64,000 nucleotides of DNA from JAGVPT01 sp963772165 (GCA_963772165.1 CAVYWA010000009.1:401280-465279); one strand, 5' to 3'; counted from the first letter of the stretch, positions 44,567 to 54,329 are shown. A program made the numbers and translations. Notes: generated from the sequence alone by a model not told the origin.

Positions 44567-44718
44567 GCCTAACGGACCGGAGCTAAGCTGCGGCAACGAA
44601 GTGCCGCAGCGACGGAATCCAGTCCGCGCGTGGCAATCTACGTCCGATAGTAGCTGGTTGTTTCGCGCGTGCTAAATCATCGACGGCTGGTTCCGTCAGC
44701 TTGAGCGACTGGTTAGGC
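44567..44718 (-). repeat. attC 4
   Basis: 152 bp, type-1 centre. It is the 3' site of a gene-less family A cassette. Confidence 0.85.
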
Positions 44719-44947
44719 GGCGATACTTGTATGTTGATGAGAACATCCTTTCGTACTATTAACTGCTTTACATTAAAAACAATTTCTTAAAATGACAATA
44801 CCTAAATTTTGGTATTTGTTAAACCACCGAATTTGGAGATTGTTCAGTGAAAAGGGGAATGGTTGGTAGATAAAATGACTGGTTGTAGGTCACTTTTTTT
44901 TACCCCAAGTATCTTTTTTCTTTTGTTTATAACAACTTTGTATCGCC
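44719..44947 (-). repeat. Gene-less cassette, family A copy 1
   Basis: 229 bp homologous to 48732-48954 and 63088-63307. No conserved reading frame. The hairpin AATACC-TAAATTTT-GGTATT lies at 44797-44816. The edges GTTAGGCGGCGATAC are complementary over 15 bases. Confidence 0.8.
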
Positions 44948-45097
44948 GCCTAACGGACCGGAGCTAAGCTGCGGCAACGTGCAGCCCAATCAATGGTAGA
45001 CTATACGCGCGGCATGCATCGCCTTTCCCTTAAAAATTTTTTGTCGCGCGGCGAAAAGCTGACGGCTGGTTCCGTCAGCTTGAGCGACTGGTTAGAA
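44948..45097 (-). repeat. attC 5
   Basis: 150 bp, type-2 centre (ATACGCGCGGCA... TTAAAAATTTTT). The right core is GTTAGAA, matching the far end of the 3.5-kb TonB cassette. Confidence 0.85.
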
Positions 45098-45179
45098 CAC
45101 ACGCGGTAGAATTTTGTGATTAAGAAATAGTGCTACATGACAACTGTTAAAAGTTTAAATACCTCATTTAGTATTGTAT

Positions 45180-46127
45180 TTATTCGTTGAACACTTTACT
45201 GATTTTAGATATTGAATAAATAAAGAAATAACCGGCTGCTTTATCTGAAGGTTCAATGTTGGTCGGCAGATTGGCGGGAATATTTAATTGGTCAAAGATA
45301 TTTTCACTATTAAATTGGTTGTCGCTGCTTGTGTTGTTATCAAATTCTTTTAAGAACTCGAATTGTGCTGTTGTATAATTATAACAAATAAAACTAATGG
45401 TATCGCCTTGGACTACTGCAGAAGTTGTTGATAAATAACTCCGATAATTTTTAGACGAATCAGGATTGAGAACTTTGGGTACTTTTAATTCATATTCATC
45501 CCTTGTGAGTTGTCCGGAACCCAGTATATCTGTAAGTGTGTAGAGACTATCATTGTTTAGTGCTAAAAATTTAAAGATAAAGTCCGGGCCATTGTAGAAT
45601 AGCTTATAGTAAGCAAAATTAATGACTGCCATGTTACCATCAGCATCTAATCCGCGAGATGACACCAAGGAGTCGAATTTAAGAGGAACGGGCATCAAAC
45701 TATTTGCTGTGTATGAGTCCATTTTTCCATCATTATCAATATCAATATTCGTAATTGTCAAAGTATAGTTATGTCCCCCTTTACCGCAACATTCACCTGA
45801 TGTTTGATATAATCCAGGAGTGTCTTTATTCTCTATATAATAAAAGGTATCTGTGTTGTCGGTTACAAATATTTTAGCTCCTGTAACAACTGTTTGAGGC
45901 CGGCCTGTTATAAGGCTGCCGGAACAATACAGCCTTATGGTGTGAATAACCGAATCGGTTGTAAATTCGCCGTCTACGAGTAATAGCTTGTCATTTGTTT
46001 TAATTTCAATATTCACGTCTTGTTCGCATGAATAGAAAAGCAAAGCAAACACTATAATGCAAAAAGATTGAATTATGTTTATATAAACTAATTGTCGTCT
46101 TATATTGTAAACTCTTGGAGAAAACAT
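45180..46127 (-). CDS. DUF4249 lipoprotein partner of TonB receptor
   Basis: 315 residues from the ATG; a TTG nine bases upstream is possible. A hydrophobic segment ends in the lipobox LLFYSCEQDV. The mature part, with LLLVDGEFTTDSVIHTIRLYCSG, VTGAKIFVTDNTDTFYY and a C-terminal FIYSISKISKVF, matches DUF4249. In Bacteroidota this lipoprotein is encoded after a TonB receptor and probably forms its outer-membrane lid or substrate-binding partner. The receptor gene ends 11 bases before it. Very AT-rich compared with the chromosome's left part. Confidence 0.8.
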   Translation of the reverse strand: MFSPRVYNIRRQLVYINIIQSFCIIVFALLFYSCEQDVNIEIKTNDKLLLVDGEFTTDSVIHTIRLYCSGSLITGRPQTVVTGAKIFVTDNTDTFYYIENKDTPGLYQTSGECCGKGGHNYTLTITNIDIDNDGKMDSYTANSLMPVPLKFDSLVSSRGLDADGNMAVINFAYYKLFYNGPDFIFKFLALNNDSLYTLTDILGSGQLTRDEYELKVPKVLNPDSSKNYRSYLSTTSAVVQGDTISFICYNYTTAQFEFLKEFDNNTSSDNQFNSENIFDQLNIPANLPTNIEPSDKAAGYFFIYSISKISKVFNE

Positions 46128-46138
46128 ATTGCACAATG

Positions 46139-48526
46139 TTAAAAGTTAAAACGATAAGAAATAGAGGGCATAATTCCGAACATGGATACTCCTTTTGCAT
46201 CTATTATACTTGGATTGCCTTCGCGAGCGACAAAATTAACATATTGAATGTTGGCATGATTTAGGACATTGATAATGGAAAAATTCCATTCGTCGTGATA
46301 ATGTTCTCCTTGGTTCTCTTTACTCTTAATTGTAAGACTAATATCCAGTCTTTCGTAAGGCGGCAGCCGATAACCATTCCTGTTTGAATATCCTGTTAAT
46401 GTTTTACCCCAAAGCTCCATTACATAAATGGGTATGGTTGTAACTTGACCACTTTGGTACCTGAAATTTGATGAAAGCGACGTGCGCTCAGATAGATTGT
46501 AATTTAAGCAAGCATCAAAAGTGTGAGGCTTATCGAACGGAGAAAGATATTGTTGACCCGAATTAATATCAGGGATTATTCTATAGCTTCGGGCATAGGT
46601 ATAACTAATAAATCCGTTTAATGTTTCAAAATCACTTTTAAGCATAAGTTCTGTACCATACGCATAGCCCCTACCGGTTCGTAATTGTTCTTCAAAGTTG
46701 TAACTGGTGTTATCAATTGTATAAAGTGGGTTACTTTCAAGAAACGTTGCACCATCTTTATAGTCAATAACATTGTTCATGTTTTTATAATAGCTCTCAA
46801 TGCTTGCTTCTATTACTTTATTAAATAGATACTGAACATAACCCAGGCTGTATTGTGATGATGTTTGCGGCTTTATATTATTATCCGATGGGAACCATAC
46901 ATCAAGTGGGCCTCCACCATTAGTCTTCATGAGTAATTGATCTTGCTGGGTTGTGTATGTGTAACTTGCTTTGATAGATGAGTTCTCAAAAACTCTATAA
47001 TTCATGCCAAGCCTTGGTTCAACGCTGTAAAAATGTGTATAGATTGTATGCGGAGCCGCATAAAATGAATCAACAACCTGATAATTATTTAGATTATAAA
47101 CCCAATCGCCTCCAAGATCTTGATATAAACTTGCTCGCGCACCATATTTAAAAGAGAGATTGTCGGTTATTTTTTGTTGATTCGAAATATATAAAGCATG
47201 TTCAAAGACGCCTTGTTCAGTAACAACCCTATTACTGAAAGACTCTGATTGTGTAATGTTGTCAATGGCTGTCTCATTGCCTTCTAATTTGCCGGGCATA
47301 AAATCCCTATAAGTTGTTGATGCTCCAAAATCAATTGTATTGTAGTTGTTGAGATAATAGTTATATTCGGCCTTTAGTGAATATTGTTCAATACCTGAAT
47401 TCCAACTATAATTTAAATTACTGTTATCACTGGTTGAACTATACGCAGTGGAATATTTGTAATTGCTATAGATGAAAGAAACATTGCTGAAAAGCTCTGG
47501 ATTATAAACATGATTCCAACGTATGGACATTGTGTTATTATAATAATTGGCATTTAACAATAATGAAGAATTATCACCACCATTATATGAAGAAATATAA
47601 ATACGGTTTTGGGAATCAATGATTGCATTGAGCTTGCAGTTTAAGTCGTAAAAAGTTAAATCAATATTTTTGTTTACCAGTTTATAAAGCGCGCCTAAAT
47701 AAGAATACTTCCCCGACACAATAAAAGATGCACGATCTTTAACAATAGGCCCTTCAACACTTAAATCTGAACAAAGAATACCTAAACCTCCTGCTACGTC
47801 ATAATTCTGCATGTTTCCATCCTTAAGTCTTATGTCAACTACCGAAGACAATCGTCCGCCATAATTAGCAGGGATATCGCCTTTGTAAATTTTTATATCT
47901 TTTACGGCGTCATTGTTAAACACAGAGAAGAGACCCATCAGATGCGATATTTGAAAAACAGGTGCATCATCCAGTAAAAATAAATTCTGGTCAATACTCC
48001 CTCCCCGGACACTTATTCCGGTGCTTCTTTCATTTGCCGCCTGAATGCCCGGCAATAATTGTATTGCATGCATAACATCTGCTTCGCCAAGCAATACAGG
48101 TAATTGTTTAACCTCCTTATTTGTCATTGTCATTTGTCCCATTTGAGGACTTGATAATTTGGCTTCGGAATTTGAACTGACAATTGTCATTTCATCAAGG
48201 TTAATTGGCTGAGTGGTTAATTTTATAACAATGGTTGTATCCTTATTGACATAAAGAGTTGTTGTTTGGTCGGAATAACCAATGTAGTTTACAAGAATTT
48301 TGCTGGTTCCAGCTTCCAGCAATATATTAAAATATCCAAAGGCATTTGTAAGGACACCCTTTTTGCTTGCAGAATCTAACACATAGCATCCGATTAATTT
48401 TTCACCACTTTCTTTATCCTGCACATAACCATTTACAGAAAATGTTTTTATGTTTTGAGAAAATACAGGTGAAAGAGTAAAAAGAAAAATCAGGATTAAA
48501 TAGGTTTGTCTCATTTTAAATTGCAT
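46139..48526 (-). CDS. TonB-dependent outer-membrane receptor
   Basis: 795 residues. After a signal peptide (1-23, ...SPVFSQ) comes a carboxypeptidase-regulatory-like domain (28-105, VNGYVQDKESGEKLIGCYV, AFGYFNILLEAG). The plug follows (about 125-235, LPVLLGEADVMHAIQLLPG, GISVRGGSIDQNLFLLDDAP, GGRLSSVVDIRLKDG), then a 22-strand barrel ending SISYRFNF. It should import a ligand such as a siderophore or glycan across the outer membrane. It and its DUF4249 partner make a two-gene cassette of about 3.5 kb between attC 5 and 6. Confidence 0.9.
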   Translation of the reverse strand: MQFKMRQTYLILIFLFTLSPVFSQNIKTFSVNGYVQDKESGEKLIGCYVLDSASKKGVLTNAFGYFNILLEAGTSKILVNYIGYSDQTTTLYVNKDTTIVIKLTTQPINLDEMTIVSSNSEAKLSSPQMGQMTMTNKEVKQLPVLLGEADVMHAIQLLPGIQAANERSTGISVRGGSIDQNLFLLDDAPVFQISHLMGLFSVFNNDAVKDIKIYKGDIPANYGGRLSSVVDIRLKDGNMQNYDVAGGLGILCSDLSVEGPIVKDRASFIVSGKYSYLGALYKLVNKNIDLTFYDLNCKLNAIIDSQNRIYISSYNGGDNSSLLLNANYYNNTMSIRWNHVYNPELFSNVSFIYSNYKYSTAYSSTSDNSNLNYSWNSGIEQYSLKAEYNYYLNNYNTIDFGASTTYRDFMPGKLEGNETAIDNITQSESFSNRVVTEQGVFEHALYISNQQKITDNLSFKYGARASLYQDLGGDWVYNLNNYQVVDSFYAAPHTIYTHFYSVEPRLGMNYRVFENSSIKASYTYTTQQDQLLMKTNGGGPLDVWFPSDNNIKPQTSSQYSLGYVQYLFNKVIEASIESYYKNMNNVIDYKDGATFLESNPLYTIDNTSYNFEEQLRTGRGYAYGTELMLKSDFETLNGFISYTYARSYRIIPDINSGQQYLSPFDKPHTFDACLNYNLSERTSLSSNFRYQSGQVTTIPIYVMELWGKTLTGYSNRNGYRLPPYERLDISLTIKSKENQGEHYHDEWNFSIINVLNHANIQYVNFVAREGNPSIIDAKGVSMFGIMPSISYRFNF

Positions 48527-48579
48527 CGAAGTTCGGCTTGCACCTAACTCGCGTAAGCACGCTACAAGTAATTTGTGTG

Positions 48580-48731
48580 TTCTAACGGACCGGAGCTAAG
48601 CTGCGGCAACGAAGTGCCGCAGCGACGGAATCCAGTCCGCGCGAGACAAGTCATGTCCGATAGTAGCTGTTTGTTTCGCGCGTGTTAAATCATCGACGGC
48701 TGGTTCCGTCAGCTTGAGCGACTGGTTAGGC
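48580..48731 (-). repeat. attC 6
   Basis: 152 bp, type-1 centre. The left core is TTCTAAC (GTTAGAA on the minus strand), pairing with attC 5's right core over 12 bases (GTTAGAACACAC). Confidence 0.85.
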
Positions 48732-48954
48732 GGCGATACTTGTATGTTGATAAGAATACCCATTCGTATTGACTGACTGCTTTACATTAGAAACTATTTC
48801 CAAAATGACAATACCTAAATCTTGGTATTTGATAAACTGCCGAATTTTGGTGATTGTTCAGTCGAAAAGGGAGAAGTTAGTAGGTAATATGACTGCTTGT
48901 AGACCAATCTTTTAACCCCAATAAATTTTTTTCTTTATAACAACTTGTTATGCC
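48732..48954 (-). repeat. Gene-less cassette, family A copy 2
   Basis: 223 bp. Hairpin AATACC-TAAATCTT-GGTATT at 48810-48829; palindrome ATAACAACTTGTTAT near its right end. No conserved ORF. Confidence 0.8.
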
Positions 48955-49106
48955 GCCTAACGGACCGGAGCTAAGCTGCGGCGGCGAAGCGCCGCAGCGA
49001 CGGAATCCAGTCCGCGCGTGGCAAGTCATGTCCGATAGTAGCTGGTTGTTTCGCGCGTGTTAAATCATCGACGGCTGGTTCCGTCAGCTTGAGCGACTGG
49101 TTAGGT
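48955..49106 (-). repeat. attC 7
   Basis: 152 bp, type-1 centre; right core GTTAGGT. Confidence 0.85.
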
Positions 49107-49357
49107 GGCAAAGTCAGTTGGTTAACCTGCACGATGCTTCGCATTAAGAATGTTTCGTTTTTGATTTTGGTTATAAACATAGCTCCCAACTATGATTGCC
49201 TGGTAAGCTTCCCGTGCGGTATGATACGAATTTCTTGCAGTTATTGCAATTAGAAAATCTGACTGCTTATCGATTCAGATCTTTGGAAGCTTGAATCAAG
49301 AAACGAAGCTTGAATTACTGAAACTATTTCTTTCTTAGCGAACTTTTGTTTTTTGCC
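49107..49357 (-). repeat. Gene-less cassette, family B copy 1
   Basis: 251 bp homologous to 54076-54329. Conserved hairpin CATAG-CTCCCAA-CTATG at 49178-49194 and twin GAAGCTTGAAT words further right. No conserved ORF on either strand. Confidence 0.8.
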
Positions 49358-49506
49358 ACCTAACGAACCGGAGCTAAGCTGCGGCGACGTGCAGCCAGTT
49401 CCATGTAGACTATACGCGCGGCAGGCATCGCCTTTCCCTTAAAAATTTTTTGGCGCGCGGCGAAAAGCTGACGGCTGGTTCCGTCAGCTTGAGCGACTGG
49501 TTAGGC
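49358..49506 (-). repeat. attC 8
   Basis: 149 bp, type-2 centre; left core ACCTAAC matches the GTTAGGT of attC 7 over 13 bases. Confidence 0.85.
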
Positions 49507-49519
49507 AGCGCACGATAGT

Positions 49520-50173
49520 CTATTCTTCGTCCATTTGATCTTCTTTATATTCGTTAACTATCTTCATTTTCCCGTTGATAAGTTTTTCGATAGTCGTGTA
49601 CCAGACGGTGTTGCCCTTGGCATCTAAACGATCCATTCTAGTTTCGCATTCTATTTCGATCGGTTTTTCGTTCTTTATTTCATATGTTGACTTAGCGAAA
49701 CATCCACCGTCCCAATAACTTGTTGCGTCAATTGTCTGTTTTGTTGAATCTATTTCAATTTCCCCTCCGAGTTCCTCAAAATCTTTGTTTCTAACAAATT
49801 GATTATTTCCCTTGTTATATAACCAATAGTGGAAACTATAGCCCCCGTGTGGGCCAATATTAGTGACAAGACTGAAGTCTAAATATTTATCAAAATTAAT
49901 ATCGAGAAAAGTGAGCCCACCGAATGAATCAATCCTACTTGTGTCTGTAACCTCCTGAACTAATTTATTATCCGCAATATTTGTAAATTTTATATGATAT
50001 ATGAGCCGTGAATTATTCTGTGAATCGGTATTAGTCATAGTGAAGTTTACTAAAAAGATAGAAAGCCGTGGATTTATCTTGACTGTAAACGTAGAGTCAA
50101 CATAGTATTGGGCTTGTAGGTCCGTACCATTTATCAGCATTACAGAAAAAGTTAGGATGAAAAATGATTTCAT
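49520..50173 (-). CDS. Exported hypothetical protein (XAC2610-like)
   Basis: 217 residues with a signal peptide (MKSFFILTFSVMLINGTDLQAQ). LTFLDINFDKYLDFSLVTNIGPHGGYSFHYWLYN and ELGGEIEIDS resemble XAC2610-related proteins, beta-rich calcium-binding-like folds of uncharacterised role. The acidic tail is EDQMDEE. Starts upstream in attC 9 are rejected. Confidence 0.65.
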   Translation of the reverse strand: MKSFFILTFSVMLINGTDLQAQYYVDSTFTVKINPRLSIFLVNFTMTNTDSQNNSRLIYHIKFTNIADNKLVQEVTDTSRIDSFGGLTFLDINFDKYLDFSLVTNIGPHGGYSFHYWLYNKGNNQFVRNKDFEELGGEIEIDSTKQTIDATSYWDGGCFAKSTYEIKNEKPIEIECETRMDRLDAKGNTVWYTTIEKLINGKMKIVNEYKEDQMDEE

Positions 50174-50197
50174 TTTAATACGAATGTGTGTTGCGCT

Positions 50198-50347
50198 GCC
50201 TAACGAACCGGAGCTAAGCTGCGGCAACGTGCAGCCAGTTCCATGTAGAATATACGCGCGGCAGACATCGCCTTTCTCTTAAAAATGTTTTTGGCGCGCG
50301 GCGAAAAGCTGACGGCTGGTTCCGTCAGCTTGAGCGACTGGTTAGGT
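50198..50347 (-). repeat. attC 9
   Basis: 150 bp, type-2 centre. The right core GTTAGGTGGCATTTG is complementary over 15 bases to the far edge of its cassette at 51735-51755. Confidence 0.85.
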
Positions 50348-50818
50348 GGCATTTGTGTTTTTAGAAGCAAGATTTGACAATATATTTGCTATTTCATGAA
50401 CAGCGTATAAATAGAAATCGATTTCGGCGAGATAATTGAGTTGCAGACTATTGAGAACGTAGTGGAAATGTTCATAGAGGAGCTTTTGAGGTCTTTCGTT
50501 TTCTTGATATTGAGTGAGAAGTATCTCCACTACGATTGCTGCTGACTTAACCAGCTCCAAATCTCTTGACATCTCCTCTTCTTTAACATCGATGGGGCAG
50601 TTCAATGAAGACAAAAATAATTGTTGGATCTCATTTCTTTGAATCGTAATATCAAATAAATAACAGTCAACTCTGCCTTCTCCTGATCTATTAATTGGAA
50701 GAAAAGCACTGCACTGTTTTTGCTGTTGTAATGCTCTACCAATATCCCTTGTTGTTTCGAGAAGTTGATTCGAATTCCCATTTGTTATTTGTACCTTTGC
50801 CATCATATAAGTTGACAT
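50342..50818 (-). CDS. Hypothetical helical protein, second gene of a two-gene cassette
   Basis: 158 residues from the ATG with GAGG five bases upstream; this start leaves a 7-base gap after the partner gene. Mostly helical (ELVKSAAIVVEILLTQYQENE, EIDFYLYAVHEIANILSNL). The stop TAA is provided by the attC 9 core. Not recognised. Confidence 0.6.
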   Translation of the reverse strand: MSTYMMAKVQITNGNSNQLLETTRDIGRALQQQKQCSAFLPINRSGEGRVDCYLFDITIQRNEIQQLFLSSLNCPIDVKEEEMSRDLELVKSAAIVVEILLTQYQENERPQKLLYEHFHYVLNSLQLNYLAEIDFYLYAVHEIANILSNLASKNTNAT

Positions 50819-50825
50819 CAGAGCC

Positions 50826-51710
50826 TCATTTTTTAATTTTGGAAAGGATTCGGCCTGTGTCAATATCATAAAACCATATCTCTATCAGATTTGCAAATAC
50901 ATAAAAAGTAATCGTTGTGGTTGACAATGGGCTTGTAAATGTTGCTGGGCTATAATTCGCGTTTGTCAAGCTAAAAGGAGTAGTTAATTTTGAAATAAAT
51001 AATGTACCGATAGATGCTTTCATAATTCTTGCCTGTTCTGGAGGAACATTTAAGTAGGTGGTGAAAGAAACTCTCTCAAACCCACCGTCTCTTGATTTCT
51101 TCGTGGGAAAATCGTCATAGTTGGATAATGCAAGCTCATAACTGTAGAATTCATGGCGCGATACTTCCACTGTGGCGCCGAATGCATTAGTTCCCTCATA
51201 AGAACCTTTGTCAATAAATTCAGATTCCCAAGTCACGGATTGCAATCCTTCAGGCATTTTTTCCGTGCTTAAATTCTGTGCGAATACAGGAAAGAGTTCG
51301 CAGGTAACGGCAAGTTGCTGATTATCGGCATCATAGGATGTGTTAGTGCCCTTCGCTTTAAATGCAAAAATGCTAGTGAGAGTAAGAGTGCCAAGGATTG
51401 GTTTCTTGAACTCAGATTCGATTCTTTTTTGGAAATTGGAAGTTGTTTCAAACTCATCCTTCTTTTCAGTTGTCGCTTTAAGTTGACTAAGCTTAAAATA
51501 CACAACCCCAAGATTATGGCCCAGATATTGGAAAGGTAGTTGCTTTGCCGCAAGGTCAAATCCCGTTGTCGAGTAACCCTTGAGATCAATTTCTGATCCA
51601 GTCTGAACCTCATTGTCCTTAGGTGGAATATAGCCTTTATAAAAGGGTTGTGAGTAAACTAGTCCAAGGTTGCAAAACAATAGAACTAATGTGGTCGTGA
51701 GTAATTTCAT
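50826..51710 (-). CDS. Exported hypothetical protein, first gene of a two-gene cassette
   Basis: 294 residues from the ATG with GGAG six bases before. A signal peptide (MKLLTTTLVLLFCNLGLVYSQ) precedes a mature part with EFETTSNFQKRIESEFKKPILGTLTL, SVTWESEFIDKGSYEGTNAFG and a beta-rich end. Not recognised; probably periplasmic or surface. Confidence 0.65.
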   Translation of the reverse strand: MKLLTTTLVLLFCNLGLVYSQPFYKGYIPPKDNEVQTGSEIDLKGYSTTGFDLAAKQLPFQYLGHNLGVVYFKLSQLKATTEKKDEFETTSNFQKRIESEFKKPILGTLTLTSIFAFKAKGTNTSYDADNQQLAVTCELFPVFAQNLSTEKMPEGLQSVTWESEFIDKGSYEGTNAFGATVEVSRHEFYSYELALSNYDDFPTKKSRDGGFERVSFTTYLNVPPEQARIMKASIGTLFISKLTTPFSLTNANYSPATFTSPLSTTTITFYVFANLIEIWFYDIDTGRILSKIKK

Positions 51711-51748
51711 AGTGTCTCCGTAATTCTGCGAATGCAAACGCAAATGCC

Positions 51749-51900
51749 ACCTAACGAACCGGAGCTAAGCTGCGGCGACGTGCAGCCAAATCAATGGTAG
51801 AATATCCGCGCGGCAGATATCGCCATTTCCTTAAAAAATTTTTCTTTCGCGCGGGGAAAAGCTGACGGCTGGTTCCGTCAGCTTGAGCGACTGGTTAGGG
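51749..51900 (-). repeat. attC 10
   Basis: 152 bp, type-2 centre; right core GTTAGGG. Confidence 0.85.
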
Positions 51901-51914
51901 CGCATGATTCTTTA

Positions 51915-52313
51915 TTAATATCCGGTCTTCGAAGTAACTGGATGCTGATAGTTAATAATATGGTCTTTGTATGGAAAAGAACCTGGGTCGTTTAGATACT
52001 GATTTAAGACGGTTGCGGATTCAAATAGGAGAATTCCGTATGCTTTAAAATCAAAGTAAAACTCGCTCGTCAGATTTTTGCTACTTACGATTGAGTGTTC
52101 TGGGTCAACGTCACGATACTTGATGCAATGTTGTGCTAATTCATAACTCTTAAATGCAATATGAGGTGCTCCAGCATCAGTTTTTATTCTAAGTAAAGAG
52201 GGTCTTGTTAGCTGGCCTTCTTGTTGAATTGGTAGAGAGTAAACAAAAAACAATTCTCCGATTGCCTTTCGTTTGTGGAGATGCATTAAATTGGCCATTG
52301 ATTTGAGATTCAT
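51915..52313 (-). CDS. Small hypothetical protein, cassette-borne
   Basis: 132 residues without signal peptide. Contains FVYSLPIQQEGQLTRPSLLRI and LTSEFYFDFKAYGILLFES. Not recognised. Sole gene of its cassette, filling it almost completely. Confidence 0.6.
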   Translation of the reverse strand: MNLKSMANLMHLHKRKAIGELFFVYSLPIQQEGQLTRPSLLRIKTDAGAPHIAFKSYELAQHCIKYRDVDPEHSIVSSKNLTSEFYFDFKAYGILLFESATVLNQYLNDPGSFPYKDHIINYQHPVTSKTGY

Positions 52314-52325
52314 GTCGGTTATGCG

Positions 52326-52475
52326 CCCTAACGGACCGGAGCTAAGCTGCGGCGACGTGCAGCCAGTTTCATGTAGAATATACGCGCGGCAGATATCGCC
52401 ATTTCCTTAAAAAATTTTTTGCGCGCGGCGAAATCATCGACGGCTGGTTCCGTCAGCTTGAGCGACTGGTTAGGG
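52326..52475 (-). repeat. attC 11
   Basis: 150 bp, type-2 centre; right core GTTAGGGCGCAAG, complementary over 13 bases to the cassette's far edge. Confidence 0.85.
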
Positions 52476-52514
52476 CGCAAGATATTTAGTTTATTAAAAA
52501 TTTGTTCTATAAAC

Positions 52515-53027
52515 TCATTTCGTTGACGAAATCTCTCTGATTAGACTGACAGGAGAACCAAGCGCTCCATGATACGTAAATAAATAGGTTAGAACACTGT
52601 CTTTGTCAATGGGAACCTGAAGAATACTAAAACCAGCATCTTGAGCGTGCGTCGTATCGGCTGATGAGAGAGTTAAGTAAAGATCAAATTTAGCTGGCTT
52701 AAGACATATGAAGTCGATCCGGAATATTCCGTCTCCCTGAGGAGAAGAAAATCCTGCTGTAAATTCCGCCGTCCCATTCAGTTGATCCTTCGGATCCAAA
52801 TTGCCGAAACTCATGTAACCATAGCCTGCATTTGGAATCTCGTTAAGTAATATCGGTTTGCCTGACTGATCTACGACTCTTGGATCGATTCCGCTTCGCT
52901 TTCCTGCGGGATTAGTTACGATATAGTCAACGACATCGCTAGCATCAATCTGCAATGACACGCGTGTTTGAGATTTAAGGCTTGAGGCCATTGCAAAAAA
53001 GACTAAAACGAAGGGAATGAATTTCAT
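52515..53027 (-). CDS. Exported hypothetical protein, cassette-borne
   Basis: 170 residues with a signal peptide (MKFIPFVLVFFAMASSLKSQ). Beta-rich mature part (TRVSLQIDASDVVDYIVTN, GDGIFRIDFICLKPAKFDLYL). Not recognised. Confidence 0.65.
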   Translation of the reverse strand: MKFIPFVLVFFAMASSLKSQTRVSLQIDASDVVDYIVTNPAGKRSGIDPRVVDQSGKPILLNEIPNAGYGYMSFGNLDPKDQLNGTAEFTAGFSSPQGDGIFRIDFICLKPAKFDLYLTLSSADTTHAQDAGFSILQVPIDKDSVLTYLFTYHGALGSPVSLIREISSTK

Positions 53028-53059
53028 AGGAATTGTTTTTTGATGCTGTCGGACTTGCG

Positions 53060-53208
53060 CCCTAACGGACCGGAGCTAAGCTGCGGCGACGTGCAGCCAG
53101 TTCCGTGTAGAATATACGCGCGGCAGACATCGCCTTTCCCTTAAAAATTTTTTGGCGCGCGGCGAAAAGCTGACGGCTGGTTCCGTCAGCTTGAGCGACT
53201 GGTTAGGC
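53060..53208 (-). repeat. attC 12
   Basis: 149 bp, type-2 centre; right core GTTAGGC. Confidence 0.85.
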
Positions 53209-53230
53209 GGCACGAGAGTTTCTATATAAT

Positions 53231-53719
53231 TCATGCGTGCGAATTAATGCCAGCCGAAATTACAACGGTTTTGGTGGGTCGAGGTTCTCCGAATGCACAC
53301 AGAAAATGGGGAATAAACGCTCTCGCCATTGCAGCCTGCTTCGCAAGAAGTGGATCCTGAATGACACTATAGAATCGTTTCTTCCCTAGCGCGACCATGT
53401 GAGCTACCATCTCGCTAAAATCGAGAGGATCGATACCCCAATAGGTTTTTGGGGTTCCGTATCTGCTAGCAAAGCCCATCAGCCGATCTTCCATGAATGC
53501 ACACTTCTCTTTGACGAATTGGTGGAGTGCCAGGATTTTATTGGGATAGCCGGCTTCGAGTCTATCTCGGAAAACTTTATAATCTGTAATTCTCTTTCCC
53601 CAGCCGAGCTGCTCCAAAATATTCCAAAACTCTTCGTCGGGATCGGTTGGGAGCCCTTGTTGTACGCCAAACTCCTGGATCACCCGCACAGCTTCATCGA
53701 ACATTTGTTTTGTTATCAT
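53231..53719 (-). CDS. Hypothetical cytoplasmic protein, cassette-borne
   Basis: 162 residues, helical, no signal. WNILEQLGWGKRITDYKVF, YPNKILALHQFVKEKCAFME and PLDFSEMVAHMVALGKKRFYS. GAGGGGACGC precedes the ATG. Not recognised. About 200 bp between its start and attC 13 hold no gene. Confidence 0.65.
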   Translation of the reverse strand: MITKQMFDEAVRVIQEFGVQQGLPTDPDEEFWNILEQLGWGKRITDYKVFRDRLEAGYPNKILALHQFVKEKCAFMEDRLMGFASRYGTPKTYWGIDPLDFSEMVAHMVALGKKRFYSVIQDPLLAKQAAMARAFIPHFLCAFGEPRPTKTVVISAGINSHA

Positions 53720-53923
53720 AGCGTCCCCTCCAGAGTATAAAAACCAGCTTGTTGATGGAGATTGTCAAGTGCTTTCTAGCGAGGAAAATTATTGGAACTC
53801 GTGAGTGAAGGTAGATAGAAATAGAAGATTCGCCCTGAAGAGCCCCAATAGAACTAAAGCAAACGTACTGATTTGTTGAGCTGAAAGCAAGCGAGTGACG
53901 GTTCAGAATGCAACTGCAGTGCC

Positions 53924-54075
53924 GCCTAACGGACCGGAGCTAAGCTGCGGCAACGAAGTGCCGCAGCGACGGAATCCAGTCCGCGCGAGCCAAGTCATGT
54001 CCGATAGTGGCTGGTCGTTTCGCGCGTGTTAAATCACCAACGGCTGGTTCCGTCAGCTTGAGCGACTGGTTAGGC
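53924..54075 (-). repeat. attC 13
   Basis: 152 bp, type-1 centre. 3' site of a family B gene-less cassette. Confidence 0.85.
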
Positions 54076-54329
54076 GGCAAAGTTGACAGTAAACCAGTAC
54101 GTCGCTGCGAACTAAGAATGTTGTTGTTTTTGATACCGTTTATAAACATAGCTCCCAACTATGATTGCCTGGTAAGATTCCCGTGTGAAGATGATACCAC
54201 TTTCTTGGAGTGATTGCAATTAGAAAATCTGGCTGCTTATAGATTCATATCTTTGGAAGCTTGAATTAAAAAACGAAGCTTGATTTACTGAAACTATTTC
54301 TCTCTTAGTGAACCTAAGTTTTTTTTGCC
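54076..54329 (-). repeat. Gene-less cassette, family B copy 2
   Basis: 254 bp. Hairpin CATAG-CTCCCAA-CTATG at 54147-54163, identical in both copies; GATTGCCTGGTAAG directly follows. No conserved ORF. Confidence 0.8.

Noticed and set aside
44537..44596. Gene starts inside attC sites (readings beginning MPQLSSGPLG)
   Set aside because: These residues are translated from the attC itself and recur before unrelated genes; better starts with GGAGG-type sites lie inside the cassettes.
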